Shown one piece after another: positions 26,377-35,697 of a stretch of 64,000 bases of DNA. Source of the DNA: Palsa-189 sp963803735. Its GTDB lineage: Bacteria; Acidobacteriota; Terriglobia; Acidiferrales; UBA7541. Every line of letters starts with the position of its first letter. Positions within the stretch are counted from its first letter, which is position 1. The stretch is taken from contig CAWDNV010000023.1 of NCBI GenBank assembly GCA_963803735.1, positions 248,001 through 312,000 of the forward strand, in the 5' to 3' direction. The translations under genes were made by a program, and so were the position numbers. A model generated the notes under the pieces. It had not been told where the DNA came from and made no database searches. It worked only from the letters and a program-made list of their open reading frames with translations.

Positions 26377-26674
26377 GCTCTAAAGTTATATTCGAACGAA
26401 AATGCGTGTTTAGGTAAGGCTGCGTTGTTTTATGCGAGAAAAGCTGAATCAGTGAACTGCCATTAAGATCGGGGTTTACAACGCTCCGCAGACGCTCGGC
26501 GAGATGAGGTCTGCAGTCGTCAACTCCGCTAAACCGGATTTTCAGACGCCGGGTTTCAGTCTGCGCGACTTCGGATGAGAGGACTGTCGGCAGCTTGCCT
26601 TTATTTTCGAATTACTACTGCCGCCAATCCCGCATCACTTTCGGTGGGTGATTGACACCAGCCCGGATCAGACA
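26377..26674. other. Intergenic between convergent genes
   Basis: No gene or clear signal was seen here apart from the hairpin that follows. Confidence 0.35.
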
Positions 26675-26709
26675 GACAGAGTTCCCCGAATTTACCGGGG
26701 AACTCTGTC
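26675..26709. terminator. Perfect 14-bp hairpin between convergent genes
   Basis: GACAGAGTTCCCCG (26675-26688) and its exact inverse (26696-26709) enclose a seven-base loop. Neither side has a T run, but the placement between two converging genes suggests a two-way terminator. Confidence 0.5.
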
Positions 26710-26764
26710 ACACTCCAGTGCGGGTTTCGACGAAGATTTCGTTTCCTCTCGCCGTGCATCGGCC

Positions 26765-29254
26765 CTACTGCGGCTGAGGGAAGGGCAAGTAGGTCAAAAA
26801 GTCGTCCAGGCGGCCAGACGTCCCATTGGCGTCAACGCCTTCGCCGCCAAAGAGCCAGAAGTAGTCGAGTGCATCTTGTTTCCAGGACGCTGCACCGAAG
26901 CGCCCGCCTGGAGTGTTTTTCACGTAGGGCACGCCCCACGAGGGAGGGATATCTGTGGGGAAAAATCCGGCCTGATTAACGTCGCTCGATCCTTTCCACC
27001 AAATCCACTGGCCGGTATTTTGAATGTATTGCCAGACGTCGTTCACATAGCCTGTGCTCTTGGCAGTCGTGGAACCATACCCCCAGCCAGAAATCAGCCA
27101 GATATTGTTCAAGGGGTCGATAAAGCCTACCGAGCCCCAGCGAGAGCCGGGCACGTTGCCAGCCGCGGAAACCTGTTGCGTTCCGTAGACACCGCTCTGA
27201 TCGGCAAGGCCGGTGGCGCCGCCCCCAGAAACCCATGTCCACTGGCCGGTGCCGATATTGTATTTCCAGAGATCGTTCAGTAGGGCGCCGTCGGGAGTAG
27301 TCGTTCCGGTGGCTAGACCACTGAGGGCGCCTGGATTTCGCGTGCCCGCGGAATCGAGACCCAGTCCGCCAAAGAGCCAGATGTTGCCGGAAGTGTCCGC
27401 CCAGAGCATCGCTGCCTGGCGCCCGCCGGGAACATTGGTCGCTGCCGCCGTACCTTGAGTGCCATATACACCGTTGTTCTGGCCGGCAGTCGAACCTACA
27501 GGTCCCATCCAAGTCCATTGCCCAGAGCCTATATCGTATTTCCAGAGATCATTGAGTAATCCCAGATTGCCCCCGGAATCTAGCCCTTGCCCCCCGAAAA
27601 CCCAGACCGTGGTGTTTGTGGGATCTGTGGTGAATGCCGCGCCCCAACGTCGGCCGGGCAAGTTTGAGGCTGCTGTTACGCCCTGAGTGCCATAATTGGC
27701 AGCGCCAGCTGCGCCCGGATTAGTCCAAGTCCCGGTCTCCGTATACGAACCAATGTGAGTGGGTTGGGCAGGCGGCAACGGAGTCGTCGTGTCATAGCCT
27801 GTCGGGGCGAATTTCCAGATATCGTTCATTAGTCCGGTTGCGCCCGGGCCACACGAACATTGGCCGCCAAAGAGGTATAGATTGCCGGCACCATCGCTCC
27901 AGCTAACGCTGCCCCAGCGTCCACCTGGAGTGCTCCCACTGCCGTTGTCCGTCGCCTGAATGGCAGTAAGGTCTGCCTGATCCGTTGTGACCCCGCCGGT
28001 CGTGGCGGAGTTAATAGGCAGCCCTGCGGGAATCCAGCCTTGGAGACCGGGCGAATAAAGCCACAAATCGTTCAAGAGACCGGGAAGATTGGGCGGAGTC
28101 GCGCCTGACACGTCAAGGCCCCAGCCTCCATAGATCCACATTCTGCCCACGTTGTCGGTCCAACTGGCCGCAAATTGTCTACCTCCAGGCACATTCGTAT
28201 CCTTCGACGGGGGCGCAGCAGGAGGCAGTGAAGCAAGGCCATAATTGTTCGAACTATTGGGTCCATCGATCCATATCCAGTCGTTGTGCTGGCAATCGAC
28301 GATCACGTTGGAGATGTTAGCCGTAGCCACGCCTTCCCAACCGATGATCGCGCAGCCCTGTGGCTGACTGGTGGGTTGCGCAAAAATGCTCAGATCATAG
28401 GCGCCACCGGCGGTAACCAGAGTCGGAAAGATAAAATTGGTGTTGTTGCCTGTGACGAATATGTTGTCGCCGGCGTTATTCATCAGCTCCACGGTGTCGC
28501 CGGCACCGTTTACCAGACCAACGAGACTGCCGCCAATCGTGAAACCCGTCTGAGGACAGGTGACTTGAACTGTGGTGATATTACCCGTCGCGGTTCCGGA
28601 GCCATTCGACACGGAGCAGGTTTGCCCCGGGTTTGTAGGCTGCGTAAGAATCGTCACGGCATAGGAGGAACCGCCGGCGAGGGGCGTTGCGAATGTAAAA
28701 CCGACGCTTCCTGTTCCGCCGACCGCAAGATTGTCACCGCCGTTGTCCTGCAATACGAGTCCCGAACCCTGCAATCCGGAAACTGTTCCTGCAACGGTGA
28801 AGGTATTACCGCACGTGACCTGGACGTTCGTGACATTGGCCTTAGCGGTACCCAAGCCGTTTGTGACGCTGCAGGGCAGTGGCTGGTTGGCGGGCTGTGT
28901 TTTCACTACGACTGTATAATTGCCGCCTCCCGCAATCGGTGTCTTAAAGGTGAACGCTCCGCTCTGGTTGATGGTGAGGTCGTCGCCGCCGTTATCTTCG
29001 AGAACAAGCCCGGTTCCTGTGAGACCAATCACGCTCCCGCCAATCGTGAAAGGGCCGGAGCTGACGGAACCAGGGCCAGCACCGGTGCCGGAGCCAGACC
29101 CCGAGCCCGAACCGGAACCAGAGCCGGAACTCGCATTCGCGCAGACACTAGAAAGGGATGAATTGCAGCTTGACCCGCCGCAGCCCACCAGAACGACCGA
29201 AGCCATTATGAGTACGATAAGAAAGAGAGGTTTTATCAAGGGCTTCACGAGCAT
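26765..29254 (-). CDS. Kelch-repeat lipoprotein with Ig-like repeats
   Basis: This 829-residue surface protein has a lipoprotein signal (SVVLVGCGGSS). A Gly-Ser linker of alternating GSGSGSG follows, then three related repeats of about 80 residues (for example LVLEDNGGDDLTI, LVLQDNGGDNLAV and VELMNNAGDNIFV), each ending in a VxC motif. The C-terminal 480 residues form a kelch-type beta-propeller with at least six NDLWKY...GGRWG...LFGG units. It may bind protein or polysaccharide at the surface. ATG at 29254 has a GGGGGAG site; in-frame ATGs at 29275 and 29386 lack one. Confidence 0.85.
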   Translation of the reverse strand: MLVKPLIKPLFLIVLIMASVVLVGCGGSSCNSSLSSVCANASSGSGSGSGSGSGSGTGAGPGSVSSGPFTIGGSVIGLTGTGLVLEDNGGDDLTINQSGAFTFKTPIAGGGNYTVVVKTQPANQPLPCSVTNGLGTAKANVTNVQVTCGNTFTVAGTVSGLQGSGLVLQDNGGDNLAVGGTGSVGFTFATPLAGGSSYAVTILTQPTNPGQTCSVSNGSGTATGNITTVQVTCPQTGFTIGGSLVGLVNGAGDTVELMNNAGDNIFVTGNNTNFIFPTLVTAGGAYDLSIFAQPTSQPQGCAIIGWEGVATANISNVIVDCQHNDWIWIDGPNSSNNYGLASLPPAAPPSKDTNVPGGRQFAASWTDNVGRMWIYGGWGLDVSGATPPNLPGLLNDLWLYSPGLQGWIPAGLPINSATTGGVTTDQADLTAIQATDNGSGSTPGGRWGSVSWSDGAGNLYLFGGQCSCGPGATGLMNDIWKFAPTGYDTTTPLPPAQPTHIGSYTETGTWTNPGAAGAANYGTQGVTAASNLPGRRWGAAFTTDPTNTTVWVFGGQGLDSGGNLGLLNDLWKYDIGSGQWTWMGPVGSTAGQNNGVYGTQGTAAATNVPGGRQAAMLWADTSGNIWLFGGLGLDSAGTRNPGALSGLATGTTTPDGALLNDLWKYNIGTGQWTWVSGGGATGLADQSGVYGTQQVSAAGNVPGSRWGSVGFIDPLNNIWLISGWGYGSTTAKSTGYVNDVWQYIQNTGQWIWWKGSSDVNQAGFFPTDIPPSWGVPYVKNTPGGRFGAASWKQDALDYFWLFGGEGVDANGTSGRLDDFLTYLPFPQPQ

Positions 29255-29656
29255 GTTTTTGGCTCCCCCATTCATCTCTGAGCGTTTAACTAGCGGGAAT
29301 TTCCGATGCCACGCGCCTTCTTCTGCGAGCACCGTAGCAAGCCCAGGTTTCACGCCACAAGTTGCAGTCATGCGTCTGTTCACCAAACAAGTATTTAGAG
29401 ATTAGGAACAAACGACCGCACTGAGCCCGGAAGCATGAGCACGAGACGTTGCGAGAATCTCTTCAACGGAAGAGAGCTATTGCTGCAGCTATGAATGCGG
29501 GCTCTAGGAGGCAGGGACGTTACGGACGAACTTATACTTCAGTTAAGCCTATCAAAAGCAAGGGTCTATGTGATTGTGCTCAGTGGAGAGACATCGCACG
29601 ACTTACCACGACAACTAACTATCGTCGGCTCGCCGCCGGGAGATTCAGGTTCGCTG
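29255..29656. other. Intergenic upstream of kelch gene
   Basis: No gene was recognised. It must hold the kelch promoter, but no clear -35/-10 pair could be chosen. Confidence 0.35.
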
Positions 29657-30322
29657 CTACTTTAATTCACCCCACCGCCATGTTGGACCGACCGAAACAC
29701 GCACCGCGTTGCGCGGTTGCAGAAGATTCGCAAAAAGGTGCGTGTGGACGAAATCCGCTGACACGCGGATCGCCACGCGCTTGCTCAAATTGTAGTCGAA
29801 ACCGCCCCCGGCCCCGTAAAACACAACAGTATTCGTCAGATTAGGAGCCAGGCCGGGCACAAGCGAAGCAAGTGGTGCCAGCGCGGCTGGAATCTGTAGA
29901 GTGGCTGACTCGTGTAGAGCGCCGAGCCCGGGACGCACAAACAAGGTCACCCACTTGAACTTGCGAAGGTTCACCTGCGGGCCGGCGGCAAAGGTATATG
30001 TGTCAGCGCTGAAAGGAATGGAAGGATTTAGTCCGCCCAGGAAGGGAGCGAGCAACGGCGCGACCTTGGTTTTCGCCAACTCAATCGAACCGTCTCCCTT
30101 GAAGACGCTGAAGTCGGCCCCCACCGCTAGCCAGCGGAGTACGTTCACGCCGAAGGAGCCATTGAATCCGTTTTGTTCCAGGCTGACACTGGGAGAACTC
30201 AAGTGGGAGTAGCCGGTAAACAAGTCATAGCGATTTACATAATCCTGCTGAGCCGATGCCGGCAAGCATGCAGACAGTGTCAGGATCAGGAGCCAAAACA
30301 GAGCGGGACGATGCTTGTTCAA
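29657..30322 (-). CDS. Outer-membrane beta-barrel protein
   Basis: This 221-residue exported protein has a signal peptide ending at CLPASAQQ and alternating hydrophobic strands typical of an eight-stranded OmpA/OprF-like barrel, for example DLFTGYSHLSS, VRPGLGAL and RVSADFVHTHLF. The last strand is VRVSVGPTWRWGELK. It probably sits in the outer membrane as a small porin or structural protein. It is a single gene. Confidence 0.8.
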   Translation of the reverse strand: MNKHRPALFWLLILTLSACLPASAQQDYVNRYDLFTGYSHLSSPSVSLEQNGFNGSFGVNVLRWLAVGADFSVFKGDGSIELAKTKVAPLLAPFLGGLNPSIPFSADTYTFAAGPQVNLRKFKWVTLFVRPGLGALHESATLQIPAALAPLASLVPGLAPNLTNTVVFYGAGGGFDYNLSKRVAIRVSADFVHTHLFANLLQPRNAVRVSVGPTWRWGELK

Positions 30323-30702
30323 GGTTCACCCTTAATACAGCGCGCCGGATCGGAATCTCCACGGGCACTCCGCCGAATCCTCGCCGGACAATCGCGATGT
30401 GATCTGTCATCTTCGGAAATGATTGCAATCTAGTTGGAATTAAGCAATCAGGTAAATCGGGCGGCCTGGAATCGTCTATCCGACTACAATACGGCAACGA
30501 GCCATCGATCATCACTACCATTGCGAGCTTATGGCATTTCGCTAGAAAGACGCGGTAGATGCCGGCCGATGCGGCTGGTCGGGGATTGCTCAATGTTTAA
30601 TATCGAACAAAGCCACATGAAAGGCCGCAAGGTGTTAAAAAAAACGACACATCCGCGGCAAATTGGCAAAGTCACAGTTGGAAGAGGTTCATACTTCAGA
30701 TT
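30323..30702. other. Divergent promoter region, no gene
   Basis: The stretch between the barrel gene and the PilZ gene shows no supported gene. It is rather AT-rich near 30600-30650. Confidence 0.35.
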
Positions 30703-31029
30703 ATGAAGGTCGAGCAACATCGTGCGATGCGGCGCCCGTTCGCGGCTCGGGTGGAAGTCGTGGATGTCGAATCGGAGAGGCAAATCTCATCGGTCACAGG
30801 CGATTTGAGCGTGTTTGGATGCTTTGTTGAGACTCCTGCCCCCTTTGCTCACGGCACCAAAATACGCATCAGGATTAATCATCGCGGAACCACATTCGTG
30901 GCCCTCGGCTTTGTGTCCAATGTGCGGCCCAACGGAATGGGCATTCGGTTCGGCGCAATTGAAGCGGTGCATCAGCAGGTGCTCGAAAATTGGCTGGCAC
31001 AGCTCAGAACCAGTTCTAATCCTTCCTAA
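30703..31029 (+). CDS. PilZ domain protein
   Basis: This 108-residue protein consists of one PilZ domain, a cyclic-di-GMP receptor fold. The arginine motif RRPFAARVEV (residues 10-19) and DLSVFGCFVET, which matches the D/NxSxxG motif, are both present, so c-di-GMP binding is plausible. It likely tunes motility or surface behaviour. The ribosome-binding site is weak. It lies alone upstream of pyrophosphatase. Confidence 0.88.
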   Translation: MKVEQHRAMRRPFAARVEVVDVESERQISSVTGDLSVFGCFVETPAPFAHGTKIRIRINHRGTTFVALGFVSNVRPNGMGIRFGAIEAVHQQVLENWLAQLRTSSNPS

Positions 31030-31162
31030 AACTTCCTTTTCTTGCCTCTCTTCATTCGATAATTGCGGCAATCCACGGTCCAAGCTTCCGAATCACAATA
31101 GTGTGGCGCGTCCAGGCAGTTGAGGGACGTGGCACAGTTGATTTAGCAGTCAGGAGTCAACG

Positions 31163-31717
31163 ATGCCGCAACGGGATCTTGGACATCTACCCACTTTCGA
31201 GGGCGATTCAAAGCTCGTAAATATTGTGGTGGAAACTTCCAAGGGCATGCGCACGAAGATGAAATACGAGGAGAAAACCGGCGTTTTTCGGGCGGAAAAA
31301 GTTTTGCCGGTCGGTTTAGTGTTTCCCTTTGACTTTGGTTTTTTGCCGTCCACGCTAGGAGGGGATGGCGATCCGCTCGACGTTCTGGTGCTGAGTGAGG
31401 CGGGCCTGCCGTTCGGCTGCGTAGTCCTGGGGAAGCTAGTGGCTGTGTTGGAATGCGAGCAGACTCAGGACGGCGAAACGCAGCGGAACGACCGCCTGGT
31501 GGCAATGCCCATCGATGCGAAATCGCGCGCTCCTATGCTGCCTACGATTCCGCTGGACACGCGGCTGACCAAAGCCATCACGGAATTCTTCATCAAGTAC
31601 AACGAGCTGCAAGGCAAGAAGTTCCGGCCGCTCGGAATGCATGGGCCGGAGCGCGCGTTGGAAATCGTGAAGAGCGGCATAAAATCCGCAAGACGAAACG
31701 GTAAGCACAAAAGATAA
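31163..31717 (+). CDS. ppa: Inorganic pyrophosphatase (family I)
   Basis: This 184-residue soluble enzyme splits pyrophosphate to phosphate. Metal ligands appear in GGDGDPLDVLVL, and MKYEEKTGVF and FPFDFGFLPST flank the active site. An AGGAG site precedes ATG. The gene is followed after 24 bases by the LigD-type polymerase gene. This makes biochemical sense, as polymerase and ligase reactions release pyrophosphate, but co-transcription is an inference. Confidence 0.92.
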   Translation: MPQRDLGHLPTFEGDSKLVNIVVETSKGMRTKMKYEEKTGVFRAEKVLPVGLVFPFDFGFLPSTLGGDGDPLDVLVLSEAGLPFGCVVLGKLVAVLECEQTQDGETQRNDRLVAMPIDAKSRAPMLPTIPLDTRLTKAITEFFIKYNELQGKKFRPLGMHGPERALEIVKSGIKSARRNGKHKR

Positions 31718-31741
31718 CGTTGCTTTTGTCTTTGATAACCG

Positions 31742-32794
31742 ATGCCACGCACAATTCGATCCCAAAAACAGAAGACTTCAAGAAGGCGCAGAAACGCGCC
31801 CCCACAAAAGCTGCCGCGGGCAAGACGGAGGCAGGATTCGAGCCCGGAAGAGGCTGGCGCGAAGCAGTTTGGCGCTCTGGAGATTCCGCGCGGCGTCGAA
31901 AATGTGGATATCGAGGTCGACGGCGGAGAAGTCCATCTAACGAACCTGCAAAAGATTTTCTGGCCCGAGCTGGGACTGACCAAACGCGATCTTCTGCAAT
32001 ATTACCTGGACGTTTCCCCGTGGCTTCTGCCGCACCTGAAGGATCGCGCCATGGTGATGAAGCGCTATCCTAACGGTATCCACGGGCCATTTTTCTTTAT
32101 GAAGCGGGCGCCCGCCCCGAGGCCGGAGTCGATTCCCGTCTGCTCGATTGAGCATGCTTCGGGAAACATCATCGAATTTCCGGTGATTCAGCATTTGGCT
32201 TCTCTGCTTTGGGTGGTGAACCTGGGCTGCATCGATCTGAATCCCTGGTACGCGCGTTGCGATGATGTCTACCGGCCGGATTATCTGCATTTCGATCTGG
32301 ATCCCACGCCGGATACGCCCTTTGAACTCGTACTAAAGGCCGCACTGCTGGTGCGGGACGCGCTGGCTGAACGGAAGATCAAAAGCTATGCGAAAACGAC
32401 AGGCTCGCGCGGCGTGCACGTCTACATTCCCATTGAACGGGGACCCGAGCAGAAGGACGTGTGGAGATTTGCGAAAGCTTTCTCGCGAGAGTTGGCGCAG
32501 AGACATCCGCAAATTATGACGGCGGAATATCGCGTGGCGAAAAGGCCTGCGGGGCGGGTTCTCGCGGACTATAACCAAAATGCCTGGAACCGCACTTTAG
32601 CCTCGGTGTACTCGGTGCGGCCGACAATCGCAGCCACGGTGTCCACACCTGTGACGTGGGAAGAGGTCGAACGCGGAATTCGCATGGACGATTTCACGGT
32701 GAAGAATGTGCCGGCACGCGTGCGAAAGCTGGGTGATCTTTGGCGGCCCTTGCTCGCGGAACGCAATCGCGTGCGCCTCGACCGATTCCTATGA
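31742..32794 (+). CDS. ligD: LigD-type polymerase/primase domain protein
   Basis: This 350-residue stand-alone polymerase domain of the bacterial end-joining ligase LigD belongs to the archaeo-eukaryotic primase fold. After a basic tail (1-35), it has LTNLQKIFWPELGLTKRDLL. The metal-binding DLDP is in YLHFDLDPTPDTPF, and SYAKTTGSRGVHVYIPI and VLADYNQN are further family motifs. It fills gaps at broken DNA ends. The stop overlaps the start of the ligase gene (ATGA). Confidence 0.9.
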   Translation: MPRTIRSQKQKTSRRRRNAPPQKLPRARRRQDSSPEEAGAKQFGALEIPRGVENVDIEVDGGEVHLTNLQKIFWPELGLTKRDLLQYYLDVSPWLLPHLKDRAMVMKRYPNGIHGPFFFMKRAPAPRPESIPVCSIEHASGNIIEFPVIQHLASLLWVVNLGCIDLNPWYARCDDVYRPDYLHFDLDPTPDTPFELVLKAALLVRDALAERKIKSYAKTTGSRGVHVYIPIERGPEQKDVWRFAKAFSRELAQRHPQIMTAEYRVAKRPAGRVLADYNQNAWNRTLASVYSVRPTIAATVSTPVTWEEVERGIRMDDFTVKNVPARVRKLGDLWRPLLAERNRVRLDRFL

Positions 32795-33822
32795 GCCTGC
32801 CGCTCTCCACAACCTATCGTCCGATGGAGGCAATGCCGGAATCGGAGTTGCCCGTCGGCCCGCAATGGCATTACGAGCCGAAGTGGGATGGCTTTCGGTG
32901 CCTCGCCTTCCGCGACGGCGAGCGCGTCGATCTCGAATCGAAATCGCAAAAGCCGCTGACGCGTTATTTCCCGGAATTGGCCGCGGCGCTTTTGCAACTT
33001 CGGGCGCGAAGATTCGTCCTGGATGGTGAGATTGTAATCCCCGCCGATGGCGGCCTCTCCTTCGATCATCTGCTGATGCGCATTCATCCGGCGGAGAGCC
33101 GCATCCGGAAATTGAGCAAAGAGACGCCGTGCGTATATATCGTGTTTGACCTGCTGGTGGATGAGCGCGGCCGGTCGCTTGTGGGACGTCCACTCGAAGA
33201 AAGACGCGAACATCTGGAGCGATTTGCGAAAGCTTACTTTTCGAAGAACGCAGATCACGTTATCCGGCTCTCTCCTGTGACCCATAAGGTCAACGTCGCG
33301 CGCAAATGGTTCCACATGGGCGTGGGGCTGGATGGAATTGTGGCCAAGCGCGACGATCTGCCCTACCAAAGTGGCGAGCGCACGGGCATGCAGAAGATCA
33401 AAAAGCGGCGCACGGCGGATTGCGTTGTGGGCGGGTTTCGTTATCTCGAAAAAGAGCCGCTCGTCGGTTCGCTGCTGCTCGGTCTATACAATGATCAAGG
33501 GCTGCTCGATCACGTGGGATTTACTTCTTCCATTCATCGGGAGAATCGCGCGGCTCTGACGAGGGATCTCGAAGCGATGGTCAAGCCGCCGGGCTTCACG
33601 GGCAAAGCGCCGGGCGGTTTGAGCCGCTGGAGCACCAAGCGCTCCATGGAATGGAAACCGCTCGCGCCGAGGCTGGTGGCCGAAGTGGAATTCGATCACT
33701 TTACTGGGGGACGATTCCGGCATGGGACAAAATTTCTGCGCTGGCGGCCGGAGAAAGCTCCTCATGATTGCACGATGAAACAAGTCGTGCGGGAGAATCA
33801 ATCGGCGTTGGGGCTGCTGTGA
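32791..33822 (+). CDS. ATP-dependent DNA ligase (LigD ligase part)
   Basis: This 343-residue ligase has the nucleotidyl-transfer lysine in YEPKWDGFR, DGEIVIP as motif III, DGIVAKR as motif IV and a C-terminal OB-fold. It seals breaks in the end-joining pathway together with the polymerase directly upstream. Most LigD proteins carry both in one chain; here they are split with a 4-base overlap. A LigD phosphoesterase domain and Ku are not in the window. Confidence 0.92.
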   Translation: MSLPLSTTYRPMEAMPESELPVGPQWHYEPKWDGFRCLAFRDGERVDLESKSQKPLTRYFPELAAALLQLRARRFVLDGEIVIPADGGLSFDHLLMRIHPAESRIRKLSKETPCVYIVFDLLVDERGRSLVGRPLEERREHLERFAKAYFSKNADHVIRLSPVTHKVNVARKWFHMGVGLDGIVAKRDDLPYQSGERTGMQKIKKRRTADCVVGGFRYLEKEPLVGSLLLGLYNDQGLLDHVGFTSSIHRENRAALTRDLEAMVKPPGFTGKAPGGLSRWSTKRSMEWKPLAPRLVAEVEFDHFTGGRFRHGTKFLRWRPEKAPHDCTMKQVVRENQSALGLL

Positions 33823-33856
33823 TTGGCTCACCCAACCCTGTTAAGAGTCGAAAGTA

Positions 33857-33894
33857 GGAGGGATCCCTCGCTCACGCTGTTCGCTCGGGATGAC
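33857..33894. repeat. Interspersed repeat-like element
   Basis: A GGAGGGATCCCTCGCTC...GGGATGACG stretch lies between convergent genes. It has the look of the small GGGATCC/TCGGGATGAC repeats scattered between acidobacterial genes. A similar variant lies at 56446. Confidence 0.45.
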
Positions 33895-33910
33895 GAAGCT
33901 GGTCGCATCG

Positions 33911-34648
33911 TCATCTTGGCAGGGGAGCGCCTTTGCGGATCAGGATACGATGGCAGCACATGAATATGCCCGTGAAGACCAGAACGGCGGGCACCAGGCC
34001 TAACAGCGCCCAAACCACTTCCGTGAATATGTTGAATCTGCCGAAATGCAGGTTCGAGAGCCATGTAAGGACCAGATCTCCGAAGCGGAGCTTATCGTCC
34101 GAAGGCGGTTCGAACCAATCGACGACATCGTTGAACGGCTGAGGAAAGGAAAAGTAGATCCCCGAGATTCCCCACATAAGTACAAATAGAAAGCACCAGA
34201 ATCCGAGCGTGTTGTGCAGGTCCCAATTGGTTCTCGCGACGCTCGCTCTCCAATTTAGCGTCAGGCTCCGGCGCCAATTGTCGATGCCCGGCCACCAAAT
34301 AACGGCTCCGGTCAGGCAGAGGAGTGTGAGGCACATCGCGCCGATGCCGTTCACGCTGCCGCCAACGTCTCCGGCCAATAAATTCGTATGAAAGTCGGCG
34401 AGCCATTCGACCGCTCGAAAAATGTTCCCCTTGAAGTTGGCTGAATTCTCCAGTTCGTTGCGAAAGACGATCGCGCTGCCGGAAATGCTCATTACAAAAA
34501 GATAAAGGCCGGCCATCATTCCGACCCACAGGTGAATCTGGAAAAGGAACCGGTGCATCCACAGCTTTTCCGGATGTTGCAGCCACTTTTGCCATGCGGA
34601 TAAGTTCGTGGCGGGTGGCTGGGGAGGAGGAGATTGCCATCGATTCAC
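33911..34648 (-). CDS. PepSY-associated transmembrane protein
   Basis: This 245-residue inner-membrane protein has four hydrophobic helices, for example GMMAGLYLFVMSISGSAIVF, CLTLLCLTGAVIWW and a final GLVPAVLVFTGIFMCCH. Histidines HRFLFQIHLW and WDLHNTLGFW could ligate haem. The PepSY_TM family often takes part in iron or haem redox chemistry. It overlaps the upstream gene by 4 bases, so the two are coupled. Confidence 0.85.
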   Translation of the reverse strand: MNRWQSPPPQPPATNLSAWQKWLQHPEKLWMHRFLFQIHLWVGMMAGLYLFVMSISGSAIVFRNELENSANFKGNIFRAVEWLADFHTNLLAGDVGGSVNGIGAMCLTLLCLTGAVIWWPGIDNWRRSLTLNWRASVARTNWDLHNTLGFWCFLFVLMWGISGIYFSFPQPFNDVVDWFEPPSDDKLRFGDLVLTWLSNLHFGRFNIFTEVVWALLGLVPAVLVFTGIFMCCHRILIRKGAPLPR

Positions 34649-35328
34649 ACTCCGAAGTCAGACCAAGCAAAGGGCATCGGCGGCAATTTGGGAGGCCGTG
34701 CGCCGTGGCGTTGCGCGGTGGCCACGGGAACATAGGTGAGTTGTTCGCCGCTACGCGCGCAGCGGAGCATCAGTCCGCCGCGGCTCATGTCTCCTCGTCC
34801 GGCAAATTCGGCAGGGAAGAGAAGCCGCTCTCCAAAAAGTTTCAGTAAGGGTTCGATATATTTCGGCGTGGCGACGCTGCCGAGCAACACGACTTCACAG
34901 TCTGATCCGATACGCTCAGCGAGCAGTCGTGCATCGCGCTCGAGTGGAACGCGGTAGCGTTCGTCAGATAACGAAACTGAGGCGACAGAGATATTGCAGA
35001 GCTCTTCCCGGGTGAGCAGCGTGTCGGCGGGAAGCAGACCGCCGCCGGCTGTAATCACGAGGACTCCCTCCGTATCGGCCGGCGGCTGAGCGAAGGCCGT
35101 GGCGTAAGCGAGCTTGCCGCGGAAGTAGAGGCCGCTGATAAAGGAGAAGGCTTCGCCGAGACTCAGGCGGCCGTCGCGGAGCCGCAATGCCAGCGGGAAA
35201 GTGGCTTCTTCGCGCAACATCAGCTTCGCCCGAATACCGCTGGCATTTGCGGGCGAAAGGAGAAAGATGCGGCGAATGGGCGTTCTTTTGAGGCGAGGCT
35301 TCGGGGGTTTTGGCGGCTTCTGCGGCAC
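34645..35328 (-). CDS. Conserved-looking cytosolic protein, unknown
   Basis: This 227-residue protein has a Pro/Lys/Arg-rich start, then a likely alpha/beta fold with VLVITAGGGLLPADTLL, CEVVLLGSVATPKYIEPLLKL and FAGRGDMSRGGLMLRC. No signal peptide or membrane helix is present. No family was recognised. The GGG and GDMSRGG segments recall phosphate-binding loops. It is translationally coupled to the PepSY membrane protein. Confidence 0.65.
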   Translation of the reverse strand: MPQKPPKPPKPRLKRTPIRRIFLLSPANASGIRAKLMLREEATFPLALRLRDGRLSLGEAFSFISGLYFRGKLAYATAFAQPPADTEGVLVITAGGGLLPADTLLTREELCNISVASVSLSDERYRVPLERDARLLAERIGSDCEVVLLGSVATPKYIEPLLKLFGERLLFPAEFAGRGDMSRGGLMLRCARSGEQLTYVPVATAQRHGARPPKLPPMPFAWSDFGV

Positions 35329-35697
35329 GCAAGAATGATAGCGTAGGTGGGCAACAAGGCAATTTATCTATGTGCCACTTTTCCGGCAGCACTCATCCAA
35401 CCTTTCCGTACCTGTTTGTAACCAATCTTTCTGTAACCAATTTAAGGGTGAGAGGAGCGACACCGAAGGCCATAGCCTGTGCAATAAAGCTGTGCAATAG
35501 GGCAGGGCGGGCAAGACGCTGTGCCTGTCGTGCACCGATACGGGGCCGAGTGGCCCTCATTTCGAGGTTTATATTTTGACCCGATCGCGCGGCGCAAGCT
35601 CACTCGTTAACTATTACCGGCAGTTAAACGTCTTTGATTCAACAATTCAACTCTGAATCGAAGATGTGAGTTTTTGCCTATGGAGCGGAGAAGCTAG
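35329..35697. other. Promoter region of RND efflux operon
   Basis: This 370-base stretch has no gene. It carries two different pairs of direct repeats, listed separately, that could be regulator sites. Confidence 0.45.
35417..35499 (+). promoter_or_regulatory. Direct-repeat pairs upstream of efflux operon
   Basis: TGTAACCAAT occurs at 35417-35426 and 35432-35441, 15 bases apart. CTGTGCAATA occurs at 35477-35486 and 35490-35499. They may bind a TetR/MarR-like or two-component regulator of the pump. No regulator gene lies beside the operon. Confidence 0.4.

Noticed and set aside
29080..29135. Possible tandem DNA repeat or CRISPR-like array
   Set aside because: The hexamer pattern encodes the Gly-Ser linker of the kelch lipoprotein; there are no spacers.
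28286..29161. Long plus-strand open frame opposite the kelch gene
   Set aside because: It mirrors the repeat region of a well-supported lipoprotein, has no ribosome-binding site, and its protein is of odd composition.
32569..33369. 266-residue minus-strand open frame
   Set aside because: It is antisense to the DNA polymerase and ligase genes, whose motifs are clear; there is no start signal.
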